Below, piece by piece: positions 1-5,144 of a DNA stretch of 5,144 nt (positions are counted from its first letter, which is position 1; each line of letters starts with the position of its first letter). Under the pieces are notes generated by a model. That model saw only the letters and a program-made list of their open reading frames with translations. It searched no databases and was not told where the DNA came from. Where the stretch lies: the NCBI GenBank assembly GCA_900545505.1, contig UQZC01000119.1, forward strand, positions 1 through 5,144, given 5' to 3'. The position numbers and the translations under genes were made by a program. This stretch comes from an uncultured Collinsella sp. (GTDB lineage: Bacteria; Actinomycetota; Coriobacteriia; Coriobacteriales; Coriobacteriaceae).

Positions 1-808
1 GGAGGTAAAGATGCCCTCCTCGCCATACTGGCCGGTCATGAGCGTGGAGGCGGAAAGCACGGCGTGCTCGTTGTGCAGCACGGCGGCGCAGACGCGCGCG
101 GCGGAGTTGGCGACGGCGTACTCGGTGCACTGCTTGCCCTGGTAGGTCACATAGCCGCCCTTGCGTGCGAGCTCCTCGACCTCCATGTGGTCGAAGGCGT
201 ACTTGTCAGGGTTCTCGGCCTGAAGCTCGTTGAGGCTCTTGCCGGCGATGGTTGCTGCCTTAAAGGCGGCCAGCTGGCTAAAGCCGTGCTCGCCGATCAT
301 GTAGGCGTCGATGGACTTGGGGCTCACGCCGACCTTCTTGGAGATCTCGGTGCGCAGGCGGGAGGCCCGAGCCGATGATCTTCTTGGGATCGTAGCCGGT
401 CAGGTGCCACAGCTCGGTGCACACGACGTCGCAGGGGTTGGAGATGCTCACGAAGATGCCGTCAAAGCCGGCGTCGACGATGCGTTTGGCAAAGGTGCGG
501 GCGGCGTCGGTGGTAAAGAACAGCTCGCCGTCGCGGTTGCCGGCGGCCAGCGCGACCTTGCCGGCGGCGTTGACGATGACGTCGCAGCAGGCAAGCTCCT
601 CGTAGTGGTCGTAGCAGTTGACGATCTTGGTGTTGTACGGGACAAACGAAAGGGAGTCGCGCAGGTCCTGGACCTCGGACGTCACCTTGGCCTCGTTGAT
701 ATCGCACAGGTACAGCTCGTCGGCAATGCCCTGCATGAGCAGACTGTTGGCAACATGTGCTCCTACGTGGCCCTGGCCGACCACACCGATCTTACGCGTC
801 TGGTACAT
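1..808 (-). pseudogene. ldh: L-lactate / L-2-hydroxyacid dehydrogenase, frameshifted and cut by the window edge
   Basis: This is an NAD-dependent cytosolic enzyme of the LDH/MDH family (pyruvate to L-lactate, or branched 2-oxoacids as in L-HicDH). The start ATG at 806-808 is chosen because AAAGGA (816-821) lies 7 bases upstream and the Rossmann motif follows at once (MYQTRKIGVVGQGHVG). Further family blocks are CDVIVNAAGK, FVSISNPCDVV and GYDPKKIIGSG. After GSG the frame is lost. In the +1-shifted frame, family sequence resumes from about 366 (SRLRTEISKKVGVS), includes the catalytic-His motif IGEHGFSQ, and stays open to base 1 (EEGIFTS). Canonical spacing from GSG to the substrate-binding Arg needs about 14 more bases, so T-x-L-D-S, including the Asp that pairs with the catalytic His, is missing. 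Without a repair the product ends at 278 with a nonsense tail. The extra upstream reading frame to 901 is not used because it has no family match. Lactate versus hydroxyisocaproate specificity cannot be decided here; some features look more L-HicDH-like. Confidence 0.88.
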
Positions 809-845
809 ATATGTATCCTTTCGGCCGAGTTTTTCGCGTCGAACC

Positions 846-874
846 ATTGTAGCGTCCTGCTGCCACTTTGCTAG
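846..874 (-). promoter_or_regulatory. Predicted sigma70-type promoter of ldh
   Basis: Read on the minus strand, a near-consensus -10 box TACAAT (846-851) lies 17 bases downstream of a weaker -35 box CTAGCA (869-874, 3 of 6 consensus positions). Transcription would begin near 839, giving a leader of about 30 bases that carries the AAAGGA ribosome-binding site at 816-821. The assignment rests on box match and spacing only. Confidence 0.5.
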
Positions 875-886
875 GCTAAAGCGCCA

Positions 887-914
887 TAGATTTTTGGGCA
901 TGCCTTAATCTCTA
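887..914 (+). repeat. Degenerate copy of a palindromic repeat, in the ldh-metA divergent spacer
   Basis: The stretch contains GATTTTTGGG followed by CATGCCT, with a partial inverted repeat (AGATT at 889-893, AATCT at 907-911) and a GGCATGCC palindrome at its centre. The minus strand of the hairpin at 2902-2940 carries the same sequence: over 22-23 bases (887-908 against 2935-2913) only one gap and one mismatch separate them. Its right arm is degraded, so the hairpin is weak here. Both neighbouring genes start, rather than end, next to it, so a terminator role is unlikely. It is more likely a dispersed repeat or a remnant of one. Confidence 0.55.
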
Positions 915-1018
915 CTTTTGGAGTGATTTGGGCCGCTGACGGCATCGCTGGGCGATATGCTCGCGCGGATGGGGCCGCTCGTTGTACCATAGCTGCAACT
1001 GACTCGTAAGGAGCATCC

Positions 1019-1945
1019 ATGCCCATTCGCATCCCCGACGCCCTCCCTGCCGCCGCGCAGCTCGAGAGCGAGAACATCTTTGTCATGACCGAGTACCGCG
1101 CGCTGCACCAGGACATCCGTCCGCTGCGCGTGCTCATCCTCAACCTCATGCCCACCAAGATTGCCACCGAGACGCAGATCATGCGCAAACTCTCCAACAC
1201 GCCGCTGCAGGTGGAAGTGGACCTGCTGCGCACCAAGACGCACGAGGCCACGCACGTGAGCGCCGGCCACCTGGAGACGTTCTACCGCACGTTCGACGAC
1301 ATCCGCGACATCCACTACGACGGCCTGATCATCACGGGCGCGCCGGTGGAACAGATGCCGTTCGAGGAGGTCGACTACTGGCCCGAGCTCTGCCAGATCA
1401 TGGATTGGTCCACCACGCACGTGCACTCTACGCTGCACATTTGTTGGGGCGCGCAGGCCGGCCTGTACCATCATTACGGCATCCAGAAGTACGACCTGCC
1501 GGCAAAGGCGAGCGGCGTGTTCGAGCATTATCTGGTGAAGCCGCAAAGCCCGCTGGTCCGCGGCTTTGACGACCGCTTCTATGCCGTACATTCGCGCAAC
1601 ACCGACGTGCGCCGCGAGGACGTGGAGGCCGAGCCGCAGCTTGAGGTCGTGGCCGTGTCCGACGAGGTGGGCCTGTACATCGTCAAGTCGACCGACAGCC
1701 GTCGCTTCTTTGTCTTTGGCCATCCCGAGTACGACACCGATACGCTGCGCCTGGAGTACGAGCGCGATGTGAAGCGCGGGCTCAACCCGGAGGTGCCGGC
1801 GCACTACTTTCCGGGTGACGACCCCTCCGCCGAGCCGCGCAACGTCTGGCGCAGCCAAGCTCAGCTGTTCTACACCAACTGGCTCAACTACTACGTCTAC
1901 CAGACCACGCCCTACGACCTGGCCCGCGCCGGCGAGGAGCACTAG
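1019..1945 (+). CDS. metA: Homoserine O-acetyltransferase (MetA/MetAA family)
   Basis: This cytosolic enzyme transfers an acyl group from CoA to the hydroxyl of L-homoserine, the first committed step of methionine synthesis. The protein is 308 residues, the usual family length. It has the class I glutamine-amidotransferase-like fold of MetA, not the alpha/beta-hydrolase fold of MetX. Visible landmarks are LNLMPTKIATETQ (41-53), TGAPVE (106-111), the nucleophile Cys142 in HICWGAQAGLYH, and His235 and Glu237 in FGHPEYD. Residue 111 is Glu; in characterised MetA proteins Glu111 goes with acetyl-CoA and Gly111 with succinyl-CoA, so O-acetylhomoserine is the predicted product. The start is supported by TAAGGAG (1007-1013), 5 bases before the ATG. 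The gene is monocistronic here: divergent from ldh and convergent with the cyclo-ligase, with 42 bases between the two ends. I see no SAM riboswitch and no convincing promoter boxes in the spacer. A 345-codon antisense frame over it is a GC-rich shadow. Confidence 0.96.
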   Translation: MPIRIPDALPAAAQLESENIFVMTEYRALHQDIRPLRVLILNLMPTKIATETQIMRKLSNTPLQVEVDLLRTKTHEATHVSAGHLETFYRTFDDIRDIHYDGLIITGAPVEQMPFEEVDYWPELCQIMDWSTTHVHSTLHICWGAQAGLYHHYGIQKYDLPAKASGVFEHYLVKPQSPLVRGFDDRFYAVHSRNTDVRREDVEAEPQLEVVAVSDEVGLYIVKSTDSRRFFVFGHPEYDTDTLRLEYERDVKRGLNPEVPAHYFPGDDPSAEPRNVWRSQAQLFYTNWLNYYVYQTTPYDLARAGEEH

Positions 1946-1987
1946 GCTGCGATGGTACTGCTGTAGCCGTGGCTGATATGGCGGCGA

Positions 1988-2582
1988 TTAGGCGCTGATG
2001 ATGTGGGGTAGCGGCAGGTCGTGAGCGTCGGTGGGAACGCCGTCGACGCGTTGCTCGTCAAAGGCGATGCCGATGATTCGGCATGCGGGCGAGAGCATGG
2101 GCAGGTAGCGGTCGTAGCAGCCGCCGCCGCATCCCAGGCGCGCGCCGGTGCGGTCGAAGGCTACGAGCGGCACGACGACCATGTCGAGTTTTTCGGCAGG
2201 CACGATAGGGAAGCGGCTGCTGTCGATGTCCGTGGCCGCAAAGGCCCGCGTGGGGTGGGCGATAAACGGCGCCGCGGACGCATCGTCGGCGGCAACTGCC
2301 CGCATGCACATGCACTGGCCACAAGCTGCGGCGTCTGTTGCCGAGAACATGCACGGTTCGGCCACACGCACGGCGCGTGTAAGAACCTGCGGCAAACGCG
2401 GCTGGATCGACTTCGGAACCCATCGCGGCATAGACGGCAACGATGCGCGGCGCCGCGGCATCCGAGCGATCCAACAGCTCAACAAGCCGCGCACAGATAG
2501 CGGCGGACTTTGCCGCCCGCACATCCAAATCGAGAGCATCGCGCCGAGCAATCATCGCCCGTCGCAACTCAGCCTTGTCCAT
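1988..2582 (-). pseudogene. 5-formyltetrahydrofolate cyclo-ligase, frameshifted
   Basis: The family (MTHFS, YgfA/FthC type) converts 5-formyl-THF plus ATP to 5,10-methenyl-THF, returning a storage folate to the one-carbon pool. Starting at the ATG at 2580-2582, the first frame gives the typical N-terminus (MDKAELRRAMIARRDAL, with the basic K-x3-RR motif) and AAMGSEVDPAAFAA. From about 2386 the matching sequence moves by one base into another frame: VRVAEPCMFSAT, then PFIAHPTRAFAATDIDSSRF, VVPLVAFDRTGARLG, the ATP-binding loop GCGGGCYDRYL, and DLPLPHIISA ending in TAA at 1988-1990. Joined, this is about 198 residues, normal for the family. A single extra base (for example one G of GCAGGTT, 2384-2390) or a 2-base loss would explain it. 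Comparison with remembered E. coli YgfA leaves the join about one residue short, so the loss is equally possible. A weak GAGG (2588-2591) precedes the ATG; a TTG at 2609 in frame lacks a ribosome-binding site. Two normally bulky aromatic positions near the GGG loop read as Cys. Confidence 0.88.
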
Positions 2583-2598
2583 CCCAGCCTCATCTTCC

Positions 2599-2637
2599 AA
2601 ACCTACCAAAAAGGGACAGGTTTATTTTGGCAGGTTT
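2599..2637. repeat. 39-bp inverted repeat (13-13-13) ahead of the cyclo-ligase
   Basis: The arms AAACCTACCAAAA (2599-2611) and TTTTGGCAGGTTT (2625-2637) are inverted with a single mismatch, which becomes a G-U pair in minus-strand RNA. A 13-base centre containing GGGACAGGTTT separates them. There is also an internal imperfect direct repeat, ACAGGTTTAT and GCAGGTTTTAT. The element sits 16 bases upstream of the cyclo-ligase ATG, so it would lie across its promoter or leader. Role unknown; it could be a dispersed repeat, an operator or a leader hairpin. Confidence 0.65.
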
Positions 2638-2648
2638 TATCTGGGCAA
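2621..2648 (-). promoter_or_regulatory. Weak candidate promoter of the cyclo-ligase gene
   Basis: On the minus strand, TTGCCC (2643-2648, 4 of 6 to TTGACA) is followed after 16 bases by AATAAA (2621-2626, 4 of 6 to TATAAT). The -10 box lies inside the 39-bp inverted repeat. A start near 2614 would leave a leader of about 32 bases. The match is modest, and the AT-rich setting makes chance boxes likely. Confidence 0.22.
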
Positions 2649-2692
2649 ACACCCAAACCACCACACAAATCATCGCAAAGGGGGCAGCTCAT

Positions 2693-2729
2693 GGACACCT
2701 TCGTGGGTTTTGACGAAGAGCAGGTGTTC
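2693..2729. repeat. Inverted repeat able to form a bulged hairpin
   Basis: GGACACCT (2693-2700) pairs with AGGTGTTC (2722-2729) over 8 bp with one G-U. Inside it TCGT (2701-2704) pairs with ACGA (2713-2716), leaving a 5-base bulge and an 8-base loop. It is adjacent to the first 57-bp element, suggesting it belongs to the same structured region. No run of T follows on either strand, so it is not an intrinsic terminator. Confidence 0.4.
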
Positions 2730-2739
2730 GCGGCGGTTT

Positions 2740-2796
2740 GTCTCGATCTGTAACAGTTACTCGGCAAAATCGGACCTAGATGTTACAGATTGAGAC
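2740..2796 (-). repeat. 57-bp palindromic element, copy A
   Basis: The ends GTCTCGATCTGTAACA (2740-2755) and TGTTACAGATTGAGAC (2781-2796) are inverted repeats with one mismatch in 16; the pairing extends outward to TTT/AAA. The 25-base middle is not self-complementary, apart from a local GTAACAGTTAC at 2750-2760. Read on the minus strand the element has the same length as copy B and matches it at about 45 of 57 positions, middle included, so the whole unit is a repeat and not merely a chance stem. No coding capacity. Function unknown. Confidence 0.8.
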
Positions 2797-2820
2797 AAAG
2801 GGCCGGCGTCATCCGGAAAC

Positions 2821-2877
2821 GTCTCGATCTGTAACATCTGGAGCCGATATTGCCGTCTTGGCGTTACAGATCGAGAT
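2821..2877 (+). repeat. 57-bp palindromic element, copy B
   Basis: The ends GTCTCGATCTGTAAC (2821-2835) and GTTACAGATCGAGAT (2863-2877) are inverted repeats with one mismatch, at the outermost base. It lies 24 bases from copy A in opposite orientation. The shared middle includes the blocks CCGAT and TTGCCG. It is flanked on both sides by AAAC (2817-2820 and 2878-2881), which could be a 4-base target duplication or chance. In the orientation of the unit, both copies are followed by AAACCG, so homology may extend to about 63 bp. Confidence 0.8.
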
Positions 2878-2895
2878 AAACCGACAGACTGCGGC

Positions 2896-2940
2896 AAAAG
2901 AAAAGGTAGATTTTCAGGCATGTCCCAAAAATCTACCTTT
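2896..2940 (-). terminator. Intrinsic terminator of the M16 peptidase gene, also a palindromic repeat
   Basis: The 13-bp arms AAAGGTAGATTTT (2902-2914) and AAAATCTACCTTT (2928-2940) are perfectly complementary around a 13-base loop. On the minus strand the hairpin begins 7 bases after the peptidase TAA and is followed by TTTTCTTTT (2904-2896), a good U-tract. The loop is itself nearly palindromic (AGGCATGTCCC), so almost the whole 39 bases form one palindrome. A related sequence at 887-914 suggests it belongs to a repeat family used here as a terminator. An A-rich 5' side means it could also stop plus-strand transcripts less efficiently. Confidence 0.8.
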
Positions 2941-2947
2941 GTTGTGG

Positions 2948-5144
2948 TTAGCTCAGCAGGTCGACTACGTTGAAGCCGGCGTTGCTCTTGGCGATGACGT
3001 CGCGTCCGCCAAAGACGCAGGTGGGCGACTCGGCTGCGATGCGCGTCACGTCGGCGCCGAGCGAGCGAAGCTCACCGGGCGTGGCGGCGAGCATCTGGGC
3101 GCGGCGCTCCTCGCGTGCGTGCGGATCGAGCCCGGCCAGGTAGGTCGTGTTGCGGCGCTTGGTGAGCGCGTACGGCTTCACCGGCGCGTCCATGCCGCTC
3201 ACGCAGCTCACGATAAAGCCCTCAAAGGCGGCCTCGTCGGGCTCAAAGCTGCCGAGCCATTCGCCTGTGCGCGCCACGCGCTCAATCGAGGGGTCGATTG
3301 CCGGGTCGCGGTAGGTGTAGAACGCCGTCTGACGCTCGCCGGCCGCGCGGAATCCGCAGCCGTACGCACCGCCCTTCACGCGCACCTCGTTCCACAGGTA
3401 GTCGTAGGAGAGCGCGTTGGCGGCAACCGCCCAGGCGCCCGTCACGTCGATGCCCAGGCGACGCGGATCGCACGCGCTTGCCGCAAAGCAGATATCGCTG
3501 GGGATGACAAAGGCCTCGTGGCGGTCGCGCGGCGTCGGCACCACGAGCGCGTCGCGGCCGGCATCGGCGCCGTCGCCAGCGCCCAGCCCCAGGTCGCCCG
3601 CGGCGGCCCAGTACGCGTCAAAGTCCTCGTCACTGCCGGTAAAGCTCGCCAGGCAGCCATCGGCCACAAAGATGCGCTCCGCCAGCTCGGCAAGCTTGGT
3701 ACGCAGCCCGTCCACGCGCTCGTCAAAGTGGTCGAGCAGATCGCGCAGGAACAGATAGAAGTCCACGCCCGAAAGTTGCTCGCGCACCACGGCCGAAGGC
3801 GAGCTGTAGCTCATCGCGCGACCGAGCGCCGCCGAGTGACCGTTGTTGATAAAGCCCTGCTCAAGCCCAATGCGAATCTGCGTGAGCACGTCGCGCACGC
3901 GGTCGGCGTCGGCATCGAGCAAAAGCGTGCTCGACCATACCTCGCGCGGCAGGCTTGCCAGCGCATCGATCTTCTCGGACAGGGCGCCGGCGCTCACCAA
4001 CAGATAAGGGCGCACGCCGTCCACGTCGGGTTGGGTCATGACCTCGGTCGTAAAGCTCAAAAAGCCCAGCTTGCCGGCGAGCAAGTTGTCGAGCTCCTCG
4101 GCCGAGTGCTCGCTCGTGGGCAGCTGTTTGAGCAGGCGGCAGAGCAGCGTCACATAGGGCAGGTCTTCAAACGCGACGCAGCTCAGGTCGAAATACTGCA
4201 TGGCGTAGGCCAGGCGGTTGGTGGGGATGCCGTGGCGCAGGCAGGGGATGGGCGCAGTCGTGTCCACAACGAGCGGCGGCTCGGGGCGCGCCTCGCCAAT
4301 GTCGGACACGCGCAGGCGTGGCAGCGTGGCCTTGGCCTCGGGTGTGTCTTCCGCCTCCTGCGCGGCACGCAGCACGGCCGTGCGCTCGACCACGTCGGCC
4401 AGCTCGGCATCGGTCATGGCGTCGCGCTTGGCTGCCAGCTCGGCGGCCTCGGCGCTCTCCGAACCCTCGGCGGCGTCAACCGGCACCAGCTCGACCAGCG
4501 CCATGTGATTGTTCTGCAGCACCAGCTCGCGCAGCAGGTCCTCAAAGTAGCTGCCGTCCAGCTCGCCACGAAGCTCCTCGTACACCGGACCGTACTTGAG
4601 CGCCAGCGTCGCGGCGTCGTCATCGTAGAGCCACGTGCTCAGCGCGTCGCACGCAATGGCCACGCCGTCGGCGATACCGTAGTCGCGCTGGCGCAGGTCG
4701 TATTCGTTGCTGCTGATGATGGCTTCCAGGCGCTCGCGCGGAACGCCATGTTCGCATAAGTCGCGGCAGGCGTCCTGGAACACGCGGCGCAGCTCGCGCG
4801 CCACGCCGGGCTGCGCGTTTTGCAGCATGATGAGCTCGTAGGGCTGCAGGCTCTCGGCCGCCGTGTAGCTCACCACGTTGCCGCCCAGGCCGGCGGACAG
4901 AATGGCCTTCTTAACCGGCGCTTCGTTGGAGCCCAGCAGTGCTTCAAACAGGATATCCGCCGCGATCGTGCGTTTGCGGTCGAGCGCGTTGCCCAGCACC
5001 AGGCCCAGGCCCACCAGGGCGTTCTCGGGCGTAGTGGCCATCTCGACGCGCTTGTACTCGCAGGTCACGGGCGCCTGCACGCCCAGCGGATTGGGCGCCA
5101 TCGTGGACGGGTCCTCGCCGGCGGCGACGGCAGCGTCCATGCGG
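2948..5144 (-). CDS. M16C metallopeptidase, PreP/Cym1 (insulinase-like), C-terminal part
   Basis: Peptidases of this family are large clam-shaped zinc enzymes that degrade peptides in a closed chamber. The visible frame encodes about 731 residues, open through the right edge; the family usually has about 970, so roughly the first quarter is outside, including the HxxEH zinc site. Landmarks, counted from the Met codon at 5140: the second M16 repeat (NALVGLGLVLGNAL and APVKKAILSAGLGGNVVSY) in the first ~90; the charged M16C-associated linker near 200-285, with LVLQNNHMALVELVP and ATLPRLRVSDI; and the C-terminal repeat RVKGGAYGCGF. In that last motif Arg (3380-3382) and Tyr (3362-3364) are six residues apart, as in the substrate-binding Arg/Tyr pair of human PreP. 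The end is NAGFNVVDLLS then TAA. The frame shows no lesion over 2.2 kb. The Met at 5140 is internal, not the start. No signal peptide can be judged. A strong terminator follows directly, separating it from the cyclo-ligase gene. Confidence 0.92.
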   Translation of the reverse strand, partial: RMDAAVAAGEDPSTMAPNPLGVQAPVTCEYKRVEMATTPENALVGLGLVLGNALDRKRTIAADILFEALLGSNEAPVKKAILSAGLGGNVVSYTAAESLQPYELIMLQNAQPGVARELRRVFQDACRDLCEHGVPRERLEAIISSNEYDLRQRDYGIADGVAIACDALSTWLYDDDAATLALKYGPVYEELRGELDGSYFEDLLRELVLQNNHMALVELVPVDAAEGSESAEAAELAAKRDAMTDAELADVVERTAVLRAAQEAEDTPEAKATLPRLRVSDIGEARPEPPLVVDTTAPIPCLRHGIPTNRLAYAMQYFDLSCVAFEDLPYVTLLCRLLKQLPTSEHSAEELDNLLAGKLGFLSFTTEVMTQPDVDGVRPYLLVSAGALSEKIDALASLPREVWSSTLLLDADADRVRDVLTQIRIGLEQGFINNGHSAALGRAMSYSSPSAVVREQLSGVDFYLFLRDLLDHFDERVDGLRTKLAELAERIFVADGCLASFTGSDEDFDAYWAAAGDLGLGAGDGADAGRDALVVPTPRDRHEAFVIPSDICFAASACDPRRLGIDVTGAWAVAANALSYDYLWNEVRVKGGAYGCGFRAAGERQTAFYTYRDPAIDPSIERVARTGEWLGSFEPDEAAFEGFIVSCVSGMDAPVKPYALTKRRNTTYLAGLDPHAREERRAQMLAATPGELRSLGADVTRIAAESPTCVFGGRDVIAKSNAGFNVVDLLS

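Larger units (their letters stand above)
2583..2947. other. 365-base non-coding spacer packed with inverted repeats
   Basis: The spacer lies between the 3' end of the M16 peptidase gene and the 5' end of the cyclo-ligase gene, both on the minus strand. It holds five inverted repeats in a row: 2599-2637, 2693-2729, 2740-2796, 2821-2877 and 2902-2940, together about 229 of 365 bases. Base composition is less GC-rich than in the flanking genes. No conserved protein is seen; the only start-to-stop frame with a purine-rich leader is a 20-codon one at 2691-2753. Candidate promoter boxes for the cyclo-ligase fall at the left end. The rightmost repeat is the peptidase terminator. Confidence 0.8.

Noticed and set aside
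311..874. 187-codon plus-strand frame opposite ldh
   Set aside because: It crosses the ldh coding region in antisense and spans the lesion; Val/Gly/Ala/Asp-rich with no motif, while the minus strand clearly matches the dehydrogenase family.
278..901. Upstream start for ldh at 901 (extra 31 residues)
   Set aside because: The extension has no family match, lacks a ribosome-binding site and would start upstream of the predicted promoter. The ATG at 806-808 has AAAGGA 7 bases upstream and leads straight into the Rossmann motif.
928..961. metA promoter boxes (TTGGGC at 928, TATGCT at 956)
   Set aside because: Spacing is 22 bases, too long for a standard promoter, and the -35 match is only 3 of 6. 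TACCAT at 984-989 has no partner box at the right distance either.
905..1942. 345-codon minus-strand frame opposite metA
   Set aside because: It is antisense to a gene with all catalytic residues, the translation has no recognisable domain, and there is no ribosome-binding site. Treated as a composition shadow.
1945..1968. Possible hairpin terminator between metA and the cyclo-ligase (GGCTGC / GTAGCC)
   Set aside because: The stem is six pairs with one G-U and a 12-base loop, and no T-run follows on either strand. The 42-base convergent gap shows no convincing intrinsic terminator.
2740..2877. CRISPR-like array formed by the repeated GTCTCGATCTGTAAC arms
   Set aside because: The four arms alternate in orientation as inverted pairs, the sequences between arms are related to each other and not unique spacers, and no cas gene is present.
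2780..4759. 659-codon open frame on the plus strand opposite the M16 peptidase
   Set aside because: It starts inside the repeat cluster, has low-complexity Ala/Gly/Arg/His-rich translation with no family motif, and is fully antisense to a gene with clear PreP landmarks. Long antisense frames are expected from GC-rich codon bias.

Overview
The window is GC-rich (roughly 60%) bacterial chromosome. Codon use, the protein families and the gene set (an L-2-hydroxyacid dehydrogenase, a MetA-type homoserine acyltransferase, a 5-formyl-THF cyclo-ligase and a Cym1/PreP-type M16 peptidase) suggest a gut actinomycete of the Coriobacteriia, most like Collinsella. This placement is inference from remembered similarity; no search was run.

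Layout, left to right. (1) 1-808, minus strand: L-lactate/L-2-hydroxyacid dehydrogenase, running off the left edge and broken by a frameshift near 361-370 at the substrate-binding GSGTxLD(S/T)xR motif. (2) 809-1018: divergent intergenic spacer with a plausible ldh promoter and a degenerate copy of a palindromic repeat. (3) 1019-1945, plus strand: intact metA, with the full catalytic set and Glu111, which predicts acetyl-CoA rather than succinyl-CoA use. (4) 1988-2582, minus strand, convergent with metA: 5-formyltetrahydrofolate cyclo-ligase, also frameshifted (near 2372-2390). (5) 2583-2947: a 365-base spacer built almost entirely from inverted repeats, including two copies of a 57-bp palindromic element in opposite orientation. 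(6) 2948-5144, minus strand: the C-terminal ~731 residues of a PreP/Cym1-like M16C peptidase, whose 5' end lies beyond the right edge. A strong hairpin terminator follows its stop codon.

Functionally, metA (first committed step of methionine synthesis) and the cyclo-ligase (return of 5-formyl-THF to the one-carbon pool) both touch one-carbon and methionine metabolism. They are convergent, not an operon, so the link is only thematic. The dehydrogenase and the peptidase are unrelated housekeeping functions. No obvious defence system, phage, IS transposase, CRISPR array, tRNA or rRNA is present.

The two most unusual aspects are the dense palindromic repeat cluster between the peptidase and the cyclo-ligase, with a related copy upstream of ldh/metA, and the presence of two broken metabolic genes within 5 kb while metA and the long peptidase frame remain intact.
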